Below are positions 1-5,610 of a stretch of DNA of 6,489 nt, in pieces. Below the pieces are notes generated by a model. That model ran no database searches. It was given only the letters and a program-made list of their open reading frames with translations, and was not told the origin of the DNA. Both the position numbers and the translations under genes were made by a program. The stretch is from Candidatus Geohydrothermomicrobium daggyaiense (GTDB lineage: Bacteria > Actinomycetota > Geothermincolia > Fen-727 > JACVIW01): positions 1 to 6,489 of the forward strand of contig JACVIW010000140.1 in NCBI GenBank assembly GCA_015711695.1. Direction: 5' to 3'. The stretch's first letter is position 1, and each line of letters opens with the position of its first letter.

Positions 1-130
1 TGAAAAGATAGGCATGGGAGAGCTTCCCGCTTCTCAAGGCATTAGCAATTGTCCCGGTCACATGAGGTTGCCCTATAACCTCCGCAAATAATCGCGGTCG
101 CCATTTGTTGTACAGAGTAACGCGTTCCAC
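1..130 (-). CDS. dnaX: DNA polymerase III subunits gamma/tau, N-terminal fragment
   Basis: This is the start of the clamp-loader ATPase that loads the sliding clamp during chromosome replication. Only the first 43 codons lie in the window; the gene runs off the left edge. The reading frame begins at a GTG (130-128) and encodes a peptide starting MERVTLYNKWRPRLF, followed by EVIGQPHVT and, at the edge, LSHAYLF. These match the conserved DnaX start (YxKWRP, VxGQxHV, and HAYLFSGPRG just before the Walker A motif), so the ATP-binding residues themselves are outside the window. The GTG is supported by an AAGGAG ribosome binding site (141-136) five bases upstream. The gene sits 40 bases downstream of the SRP RNA on the same strand, with no clear terminator between them, so readthrough from the SRP RNA promoter is plausible. 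Identification is from the sequence motif and the conserved SRP RNA-dnaX neighbourhood. Confidence 0.93.
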   Translation of the reverse strand, partial: MERVTLYNKWRPRLFAEVIGQPHVTGTIANALRSGKLSHAYLF

Positions 131-170
131 AAAAGCTCCTTCGCGGCAATATTTCAATTTAAAACTAAAG

Positions 171-443
171 TGACTGTGCACCCACCTTCGATCCGCGGAC
201 TCGACTTCCGCACTGGCAGCCAGCTCCAGCCAGGTTGCTCCACGGCACACGGAAGGTTTTGCTTACCGCTGCTTCCTTCCGGACCTGACGGGGTTCACAA
301 ATTTCCGTTGCGTGGGACCCAGCCTTCTACACCACTTACCGATGCGGCAAACTCGAACCCGCAAAAACCTCGGGTGGGAATTCAGCCCCGCTATAGCGGA
401 TTGCGGGTACAGGGCACCGCTAGCTCCCCGCCTAGCACAGTCA
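171..443 (-). ncRNA. ffs: Signal recognition particle RNA, large bacterial type (Alu and S domains)
   Basis: This is the RNA scaffold of the signal recognition particle. It binds Ffh and targets nascent membrane and secreted proteins to FtsY and the translocon. On the minus strand the S domain holds the near-universal Ffh-binding core: GTCAGGTCCGGAAGGAAGCA, with the GGAA tetraloop at 280-277, flanked by the asymmetric loop (GTGAACCCC before it, AGCGGTAA after it). The 5' part (about 437-370) carries a GTGCTAGGCGGGGAG stretch and a CCGCTATAGCGG segment, typical of Alu domains in long bacterial SRP RNAs. The ends are set by a perfect nine-base closing helix, TGACTGTGC (443-435) with GCACAGTCA (179-171), giving about 273 nt. 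That is close to the 271 nt of Bacillus subtilis scRNA and far longer than the 4.5S type. The exact ends may shift by a few bases. Open reading frames crossing it on either strand are not real genes. Confidence 0.96.
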
Positions 444-448
444 ATCAT

Positions 449-478
449 AGTATATGAGCATACATTACCTTAAGTCAA
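449..478 (-). promoter_or_regulatory. Sigma70-type promoter of the SRP RNA
   Basis: On the minus strand, TTGACT (478-473) and TATACT (454-449) are separated by 18 bases. Each hexamer has five of six consensus bases. The predicted start falls 4-7 bases beyond the -10, at about 446-442, which is where the closing helix of the SRP RNA begins. The agreement between promoter spacing and the RNA 5' end makes this a convincing site. Confidence 0.8.
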
Positions 479-881
479 AGCCAAAAATTTCCAATTTTAC
501 ACCTGCAAAGAGCACTTTTCCCCGAAATATAGACTACCTATCCCGCACAAGATCTTCTATGGCACGCAAGTGAGAACACTGCCTTCCCTTTCCTTTCCCA
601 GGGAATTTAACAGCCGCGCCTCTTGAATTCGCCTCTTAAGGGATTTATCCCACAAACGTGGAGACACATATTAGGTTCCTGCCTTGAGAGCGTTCACCGC
701 AAAAATCTTAAAATGTTAAAAAACCCATCCGTGAACACAACAGGATAAAGAGCAAGCTTGAAAGCGTCCCCTGATCCGGTCACTTACCATGTATAATCTA
801 ATCTACGGCCAATAGGCCCTCGCAAATTTTTTGTCTACGAAGATTCGCGGGATTTTACCGATCGAAAATGAACTTAAAGCA
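479..881. other. Gene-free region between the SRP RNA promoter and the cwlM-like gene
   Basis: I see no convincing gene, tRNA or repeat array in this stretch. It separates two divergent units: SRP RNA-dnaX on the minus strand and the amidase-family gene on the plus strand. It contains A/T-rich runs and two short palindromes, TTCCCAGGGAA (595-605) and GGGATTTATCCC (640-651). Neither is followed by a T-run, so I do not call them terminators. The only other signal is a TATAAT hexamer at 792-797, listed separately. The 51 bases at 831-881 are an alternative N-terminal extension of the cwlM-like frame and might be coding. Confidence 0.5.
792..797 (+). promoter_or_regulatory. Candidate -10 element for the cwlM-like gene
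   Basis: A perfect TATAAT lies about 85 bases before the preferred ATG and 33 bases before the alternative TTG start. No good -35 hexamer stands 16-18 bases upstream (CCCTGA at 769-774). A TTGAAA at 758-763 is 28 bases away and too far. An activator or a different -35 arrangement would be needed. Confidence 0.3.
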
Positions 882-2000
882 ATGAGATTATTCAAACGCG
901 GTGATTCGGGCAGGGAAGTAAAAGATATCCAGAGCAGACTCATCGGAGCGGGCTACCTCGACGAAAAATCACCCGAGGTAAAGTCTTCCTTCTTTGGCGA
1001 CGAAACAGAAGAAGCGGTCAGGAGATTCCAGGATGATAGGGGCCTTCTTTCCGACGGTCTCGTGGGACAAGAAACTTGGCGCGCGCTCGTCGAGGCAAGC
1101 CGGCGATTCGGCAGCAGGTTCCTATTCCTCCGAGAACCGCCGCTCCGCGGGGATGACGTGGCTGAGCTCAAAAGGCGCTTAAACAATCTGGGCTTCTACT
1201 GCGGAAAAGAAGATGGGATATTCGACACCAACACCGCTCTAGCGGTCGAGCAGTTCCAGAGAAATTTCGGATTGAATCCTGATGGTATTGTCGGGCACAA
1301 AACTTTCGATGCGTTGTTGAGAATCTCAAGAATCATAAAAGAAACGCCCTTTGCTGCAATAAGAGAGGCTGAGAAAGGTTTGCCCACGGGGGGCATTGAA
1401 GGTCGCCGCCTAATGCTTGACCCAGGGCATGGTTATCCTCCGGACTCAGGAGTGGTTGGTCCCTCAGGGCTTAGAGAAAGCGATGTCGTCGAAAGAATCG
1501 CCGAACTGGTGGGAGAAATCCTGCATGAAAAAGGAGCCATAATAACTTTCTCCAGACGAAAGGGCGAACACCTCACCAACCACGAGCGCGCTTCAAGGGC
1601 AAACGAGCAGAAAGCCACGCTCGTAATATCTATTCACCTTGGTGATTCCCCCGATCTGAGCCTTTCAGGCGCATCGTGTCTTTATTACGAGCGCGGAAAC
1701 TACCGATCTCCTTACGGCTTCCGGATTGCAAACCTAATACTTGATGAAATTAAAAGAATTCATGTGAATAAGAACATAAAAGCAATGGGCAGTTCTCTAA
1801 CCCTTCTCAGAGACACGAGAATGCCCGTTGTGGTCGTGCTCCCTGCGTATATAACAAACCCTTCCGAGGAGTCTCTTCTGCGCTCACAAGATTTTCTAAA
1901 AAATATCGCTCTTGCAATAGCGAAGGGAACTGAAAAATATTTCCTTGGCGTGAAATCTCGCGCGGAAGAAGCGGAAGAGCGCAACAGTCAGGAAAGTTAG
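882..2000 (+). CDS. cwlM: CwlM-like protein: two peptidoglycan-binding domains plus Amidase_3 domain lacking the catalytic Glu
   Basis: The 372-residue product belongs to the N-acetylmuramoyl-L-alanine amidase (Amidase_3) superfamily. Two PG_binding_1 repeats lie at about residues 3-70 (RGDSGREVKDIQSRL to GLVGQETWRAL) and 85-146 (GDDVAELKRRLNNLGFY to GIVGHKTFDALL). An Amidase_3 domain follows at about 175-355. Domain order and phrases such as GDDVA, NLGFY, AIRE, LLRDTRMP and YITNP resemble actinobacterial CwlM, in mycobacteria a pseudo-amidase that controls MurA. The zinc ligands seem present: H183 (LDPGHG), E199 (LRESD) and H252 (ISIHLGD). The catalytic Glu expected in the VEhGFhSN motif is L320 (VVVVLPAYITN; codon 1839-1841). 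There is no signal peptide, so the protein is probably cytoplasmic, like CwlM. The mycobacterial-type C-terminal extension is replaced by a short Glu-rich tail. ATG at 882 is preferred because homologues begin at this point; an in-frame TTG at 831 would add 17 residues. Neither start has a good Shine-Dalgarno sequence. Confidence 0.85.
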   Translation: MRLFKRGDSGREVKDIQSRLIGAGYLDEKSPEVKSSFFGDETEEAVRRFQDDRGLLSDGLVGQETWRALVEASRRFGSRFLFLREPPLRGDDVAELKRRLNNLGFYCGKEDGIFDTNTALAVEQFQRNFGLNPDGIVGHKTFDALLRISRIIKETPFAAIREAEKGLPTGGIEGRRLMLDPGHGYPPDSGVVGPSGLRESDVVERIAELVGEILHEKGAIITFSRRKGEHLTNHERASRANEQKATLVISIHLGDSPDLSLSGASCLYYERGNYRSPYGFRIANLILDEIKRIHVNKNIKAMGSSLTLLRDTRMPVVVVLPAYITNPSEESLLRSQDFLKNIALAIAKGTEKYFLGVKSRAEEAEERNSQES

Positions 2001-2049
2001 AAATTAACCTGGAGTTGCGCGAGTTCTCAGGGATAGAGCTTTTTATCCT

Positions 2050-2676
2050 TTATGTGCAGGGCTTTTCACAACCCCTGGACGATTGTTGACCGGACGGCAG
2101 CAACACAACACCGCGTACCGCAGAGAGAGCACGCCTGAACCATAGAGCCAGAGATCTAACATCAATTCTGAGCAGCGGGGCATGCGGGTGATCCTTTATT
2201 TTTCTGAATCCGCACGACTCGAAAAATCCCTGTGGCCCTGGAGGAAAATACATTTCAGTTCGCATACCGTGTGTCTCTACAGCTACCCAGTCAGACCCCG
2301 AAAGGCTCTTCAAGCTTTCCATGAGTAACGCTTTCCCATATCCCCTGCCCCTTAACTCAGGAGTAACGTATACGCAGGTAATATATATAGAATCCGGATC
2401 CGGCGATGGATAAGGCAGCTTTTTCAAACGCGGAACGCTTTCAGAAGGAGCAAACTGAATAAAACCCGCGAAAGACCCGTCAACAAGCAGGACTTTGCCG
2501 GGTATGAATCCTGATGAAATGATTTCAGATATCCATTGTGACTTCCCGCCAGGTTCCCGGCAAACCCCCGGGACCGCAGCTCCGTAAGTTTCCCAGAAAC
2601 AGCACTCCACGCAGTCAGGAGGCAAAAGCGAGACCATATCAAGAGTGAGATCTATTACGCTCTTATTTTTTCTCAC
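2050..2676 (-). CDS. GNAT-family N-acetyltransferase with an N-terminal Cys-rich motif
   Basis: The 208-residue product is a GCN5-related acetyltransferase that would move an acetyl group from acetyl-CoA to an amine. The substrate cannot be told from sequence. The acetyl-CoA pyrophosphate-binding signature is clear at residues 97-118: strand IYITCVYVTP followed by R109-G-R-G112-Y-G114. Later, about residues 150-157, FFESCGF matches the common GNAT motif B ending. An unusual N-terminal motif, DCVECCFWETYG (residues 21-32), precedes the acetyltransferase core. I recall related C-x2-C-x-FW motifs in actinobacterial GNAT proteins. The start is a GTG (2676-2674) with an AAGAGG site (2690-2685) eight bases upstream. 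The last 35 or so residues, after the fold, are low in conservation signal and add two more cysteines (C203, C207). The gene is convergent with the cwlM-like gene, 49 bases apart, a pairing I recall in actinobacteria near parB. Confidence 0.87.
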   Translation of the reverse strand: MRKNKSVIDLTLDMVSLLPPDCVECCFWETYGAAVPGVCREPGGKSQWISEIISSGFIPGKVLLVDGSFAGFIQFAPSESVPRLKKLPYPSPDPDSIYITCVYVTPELRGRGYGKALLMESLKSLSGSDWVAVETHGMRTEMYFPPGPQGFFESCGFRKIKDHPHAPLLRIDVRSLALWFRRALSAVRGVVLLPSGQQSSRGCEKPCT

Positions 2677-2711
2677 CCGAAAAACCTCTTAACAAAGAGC
2701 CGCGCAGAATA

Positions 2712-2739
2712 ACCATAATCCTTTAGTGAAGTATATCAA
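2712..2739 (-). promoter_or_regulatory. Candidate promoter of the GNAT gene
   Basis: On the minus strand, TTGATA (2739-2734) and TATGGT (2717-2712) are 16 bases apart, matching five and four of six consensus positions. Transcription would start near 2705, giving a leader of about 29 bases that contains the AAGAGG ribosome binding site. The spacing is reasonable but the -10 is weak. Confidence 0.35.
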
Positions 2740-2854
2740 ATAAGCCAGCAGCAAAAGGCAAAGGAGCAAACCGCGAAAGGCGCGAAAAACACACGCCCGC
2801 TATAATCGCGCATAAATGCCCGCATGTCATTTATCCCCGTTCGCCATACAAGGA

Positions 2855-2883
2855 AAACCATTTCTCTATCGTATGAATGGTTT
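2855..2883. repeat. Perfect 8+8 inverted repeat, possible operator
   Basis: AAACCATT (2855-2862) and AATGGTTT (2876-2883) are exact reverse complements around a 13-base centre. The 29-bp element covers the would-be -35 region and touches the TG of the extended -10 for the receptor gene. The centre-to-centre distance of the half sites is 21 bp, two helical turns, which fits a dimeric regulator binding one face. It lacks a T-run, so it is not a terminator. Confidence 0.45.
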
Positions 2884-2891
2884 GCTATACT
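2861..2891 (+). promoter_or_regulatory. Candidate extended -10 promoter of the receptor gene
   Basis: TATACT (2886-2891) is preceded by TGC (2883-2885), giving an extended -10 element. The upstream hexamer is poor (TTTCTC or TTCTCT at about 2861-2867), as is common for extended -10 promoters. Transcription would begin near 2898, about 67 bases before the TTG start codon. I found no flagellar sigma28-like site (TAAA with GCCGATAA) in this gap. Confidence 0.4.
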
Positions 2892-2964
2892 TTATGCTAA
2901 GATCGGATGATTTGTTTTCCCAAAGTGGAGGCTATCAAGGCGACATTCAGGGGGCGGTAATTCT

Positions 2965-4464
2965 TTGGGACCCTTTCAAAGAGACCTCCGGCTTAAGATA
3001 ACGGCGTTGCTTCTGATTCTGATTTTGCTTTCTTCTGCCGCGTCAATAGGGATCTCGTATGCCCTCGCAAGTAACATAATGCGGCACCACATTGACGAAT
3101 CGACAAAAACAATCACAAAGCTTGTGAACGGCCTTCTTAACACAGCTATAGAAAGACGTATAGCCAGAATGAGCTTGATAATAAACTACCCCCAGTTCAG
3201 AAATCCCAGAACTCCCGTTTCTGAAATGACACGTTCGATAAATTTATTAATTGAAACATGGCCCATAGCAGGGAAAGGAATTTTCACCGACACTAACGGA
3301 AACCCACGCGCCGGGTCAAGCGAGATCATAGCCGTCGGAAACGTTTCCAAAATGGGGTGGTTTAAAAACGCTCAAATGGCTCTTCTCGTTCTCTGTTACA
3401 TCGATTCCCCTGCTGAACTTGAGAAACTTTCTTCATCCGAGCCACTTCTTGCCGTTTCCTCACCAACAAGAGATGAGCATGGCCAAATCTTTGGATATCT
3501 CACATTGTTTACCACACTCACCGACATAGAAAACGCGTTGAGCGCGGCAAAATTCGGGAGGTCAGGAATTGGATATCTTATAGACTCAGATGGGTCATTC
3601 ATCGCGGGCAGCCTTGCAAACCCGCTTTTAGATAATAAAACAAGGAAAATCAATTCTAGCGAAGCCTTGAAGATCATAACTTCAGCGGATATGGGTATGG
3701 CCACCGTGCGCCGCGGCGGCAAATCTTTACTTGTCTCTTTCGCAAGAGTGCAGCCGGGAATTGAGCGAGGTGTGGGTATCGACTGGTATACCGGTATTGT
3801 GGTGGATAGCAAAGAAGCCTATTCCGACGTAAACAGGATTACCCTGTATCTTTTTGTCGTCGCTATTGTTTTTCTGGTGACCGGAGGAATCCTAGCCGTT
3901 ACTGCCGGACGAAACATATCCAGGCCTATCCTCGAGCTATCCACCGTCACAAGAAGGATTGGTTCGGGAGATCTCTCTGGTGATATCCCCATACGAACGA
4001 GCGACCAGATAGGAACACTCGCCGCTTCAATCACGCGAATGCGGGATTTTCTCAAAGAGATAGTATCCGAAGCGACAGCCAGTGCGCAAAAGGTCTCATC
4101 CCTTGCCAGAGAGCAGTCCGCGGCTACGGCGGATATTCTTTGTAATCTCGAGGAAATAGTGGACTCCGCCTTGAAACTAGAAAAGAACGTGGAGAGTCAG
4201 ACGCAACGTCTCCGCAAACTCATCGAATATTTAGAGTCAATGCCGAAGGAAGCCCATGGGGCCCAATCTTACAAGGACGCAAGAGAAACTCTTACAGAAG
4301 CAGAAGTTCTTGCTGAGGCCGGTTCTGAAAGGGCTATTGAAATCGCTGCCGCCTCTCAGGAATTAAGGGCAGCCGCAAGTGATGTTGCCTCTGCCGCCCG
4401 AAGGCTTTCGATCATGGCTTCTGAGCTCCTGGATCTGGTCGCCCGCTTTAAATTGCACGACTAA
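2965..4464 (+). CDS. Chemoreceptor-like protein (Cache sensor, HAMP) with truncated, tip-less signalling domain
   Basis: The 499-residue membrane protein is built like a methyl-accepting chemotaxis protein. Membrane segment 1 is at residues 11-33 and segment 2 at about 291-314. A periplasmic sensor of about 255 residues lies between them and looks like a double Cache domain (GIFTDTNGNP, GWFKNA, then GIGYLIDSDGSFIAG). HAMP is at about 314-365 (ISRPILEL to GDLSGDIPIRTSDQIGTLAASITRM). Only about 134 residues follow instead of the usual 250-300. There is an N-terminal helix (366-425), a short Pro/Gly-containing turn (about 424-443) and a C-terminal helix (444-499) ending in ARFKL, like ordinary MCP C termini. 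The conserved tip (QTNLLALNAAIEAARAGE region) is absent. Glx pairs E383-Q384 and Q465-E466 could be modification sites. The TTG start is the only start codon in frame after the upstream stop; G-rich AGGGGGCGG (2949-2957) serves as ribosome binding site. Confidence 0.88.
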   Translation: MGPFQRDLRLKITALLLILILLSSAASIGISYALASNIMRHHIDESTKTITKLVNGLLNTAIERRIARMSLIINYPQFRNPRTPVSEMTRSINLLIETWPIAGKGIFTDTNGNPRAGSSEIIAVGNVSKMGWFKNAQMALLVLCYIDSPAELEKLSSSEPLLAVSSPTRDEHGQIFGYLTLFTTLTDIENALSAAKFGRSGIGYLIDSDGSFIAGSLANPLLDNKTRKINSSEALKIITSADMGMATVRRGGKSLLVSFARVQPGIERGVGIDWYTGIVVDSKEAYSDVNRITLYLFVVAIVFLVTGGILAVTAGRNISRPILELSTVTRRIGSGDLSGDIPIRTSDQIGTLAASITRMRDFLKEIVSEATASAQKVSSLAREQSAATADILCNLEEIVDSALKLEKNVESQTQRLRKLIEYLESMPKEAHGAQSYKDARETLTEAEVLAEAGSERAIEIAAASQELRAAASDVASAARRLSIMASELLDLVARFKLHD

Positions 4465-4973
4465 ATGACAACTTTGCCGACAGTGATTGATGTTACCTCA
4501 ACTTTTCCGGTTTCCACGTAAAAGAACACGCTCCTCCCAAAGTTTCCGCCAGTGTGCTCCGCGCTTATCTTTAGCCCTGCTTCTCTAAGAGAACTTTCAA
4601 CCGCGGCAACATTTCTTTCTCCAATTGAGACAGAACGCGGATACCCTTTAGGTACCTCTCCCGATGGTCCTGCCTGGATTTTGAACATATTGGAGCCACC
4701 CACAATTTTGCAACTTATCCTTTCCCTCGAGGCTCCCGATTTTTCCATTTCCTCAAGAAGTAGCTCAACCGCGGTATAGGCATATTTACCGGGCATATCT
4801 GCTCTTTTCTCGGGAGCCCTTCCGGGCAGCATAACATGAGCAATACCGCCAATTTTCGCTACCGGGTCATGCATTATTACAGCTACGCATGAGCCGAGCC
4901 CGATGCAAGTGAGAACAGATGAATTTCCAGATACCTTCACTTCCGCGAGCCCAACCCTGATTGTCTCACTCAA
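4461..4973 (-). CDS. cheD: Chemoreceptor glutamine deamidase CheD
   Basis: The 170-residue product matches the CheD family over its whole length. CheD is a cytoplasmic enzyme that converts specific receptor glutamines to glutamates and binds CheC, raising CheC phosphatase activity. The catalytic Cys is C29 in GLGSCVAV and the catalytic His is H46 in AHVMLP, 17 residues apart as in Thermotoga maritima CheD (C27 and H44). The family blocks PGKYAYTAVELL, KIVGGSNMF, IGERNV and AEHTGGNFGRSV are intact. The position aligning with Thr21 of the Thermotoga enzyme is occupied by C23, with T22 next to it. The start is a TTG (4973-4971), because later candidate starts would remove the conserved VGLAEVKV strand. 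It overlaps the end of cheC by eight bases, implying translational coupling. At the other end, its TAG stop shares bases with the stop of the convergent receptor gene. Confidence 0.94.
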   Translation of the reverse strand: MSETIRVGLAEVKVSGNSSVLTCIGLGSCVAVIMHDPVAKIGGIAHVMLPGRAPEKRADMPGKYAYTAVELLLEEMEKSGASRERISCKIVGGSNMFKIQAGPSGEVPKGYPRSVSIGERNVAAVESSLREAGLKISAEHTGGNFGRSVFFYVETGKVEVTSITVGKVVI

Positions 4974-5610
4974 CAGGAACCCCCAGCCTCTTCGTTATTT
5001 TTTCCAGGGTACCCTCATCAGGAAACATGATAATGTAACCGGTGATTTCCTCATTTGAAACCCTGAATTTCGTCTCAACGTTAAAAACTCTGGATTCTAT
5101 CCCTTCCAGGTCAGCAAGGATCGTTCCTATTATTGCCCCTGCCATGTCAATCGTCACGGCGGGCACAAGCGGTTTAAATTTGTAACCGGTAACCTGGCCG
5201 AGCGCATTCAAATACGAGCCTAAAAGCATCCCCCCTATTTCCTGAAATGCGGAAAGGGATTCTCTTTCAGAAAGCTCTCTTTTATCCAATTTTCTTGTTA
5301 AATGCTCAATAAGAGATTTAGCGCTCTCCCGCCCCAGTAGCAAGATTATGCTTCCGGGGCAGGGGCCTTCTACCCTCATATAGACACCAGCAGCAAGTGT
5401 TTCTGAGCCACCAAAAGCTTCGGTAACCTCCGGAAGTGGAAGAACCCTCGCAATGGGAACGGAGATCTCTACTTTGGTATCAACAATTTTTGAAAGCGCG
5501 ACAGCCGCATGTCCTGCGCATATATTGCAGACTTCACTGAAGGCGTCTACCTGAAGCCCCGAATACTCTTTTCCTTTCTTGCCCATACCTTTTCCTGCTC
5601 CCTTCGCCAT
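4966..5610 (-). CDS. cheC: CheY-P phosphatase CheC with one altered active site
   Basis: The 214-residue product belongs to the CheC/CheX/FliY phosphatase family, which removes phosphate from CheY-P and, through CheD, links adaptation to signalling. CheC normally has two copies of an active-site helix of the form D/S-x3-E-x2-N. The first is intact (DAFSEVCNICAGHA: E26, N29). In the second, SAFQEIGGMLLGSY keeps E124 but has G127 in place of Asn. The IDMAGAI segment (D155), corresponding to the CheD-contact helix described in CheC, is retained. An unusual Lys/Gly-rich leader of about 16 residues precedes the conserved core. The start is the ATG at 5610-5608, which shares one base with the cheA stop (TAATG) and has AGG about 10 bases upstream. 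A GTG at 5634 in the same frame would add eight residues but is less likely. The gene lies between cheA and cheD with overlaps at both ends. Confidence 0.94.
   Translation of the reverse strand: MAKGAGKGMGKKGKEYSGLQVDAFSEVCNICAGHAAVALSKIVDTKVEISVPIARVLPLPEVTEAFGGSETLAAGVYMRVEGPCPGSIILLLGRESAKSLIEHLTRKLDKRELSERESLSAFQEIGGMLLGSYLNALGQVTGYKFKPLVPAVTIDMAGAIIGTILADLEGIESRVFNVETKFRVSNEEITGYIIMFPDEGTLEKITKRLGVPVE

Noticed and set aside
1..170. Possible tRNA or second RNA gene downstream of the SRP RNA
   Set aside because: No cloverleaf or T-loop motif was found, and the stretch is explained by the DnaX N terminus with its ribosome binding site.
170..457. Open reading frames on both strands across 170-457
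   Set aside because: They lie entirely over the SRP RNA, whose conserved core, closing helix and promoter explain the sequence.
595..651. Short palindromes TTCCCAGGGAA and GGGATTTATCCC in the gene-free stretch
   Set aside because: Arms of five bases are expected by chance at this length, and there is no T-run or overlap with a promoter.
2029..2050. Possible terminator hairpin between the cwlM-like and GNAT genes (AGGGATA with TATCCTT, 8-base loop)
   Set aside because: The stem is short with one wobble pair, and no T-run follows on either strand, so it is too weak to call.
2772..2787. Two direct copies of CGCGAAA nine bases apart
   Set aside because: Only two copies of seven bases, with no third copy and no link to a promoter element; probably chance.
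2801..2806. TATAAT hexamer on the plus strand upstream of the receptor gene
   Set aside because: No -35-like hexamer at a workable distance and no extended -10 TG; the TGC-TATACT site at 2883-2891 is the better candidate.
2816..3001. Plus-strand 61-codon frame before the receptor gene
   Set aside because: It has no good ribosome binding site, overlaps the receptor start in another frame, contains the candidate promoter and dyad, and its product resembles nothing I recognise.
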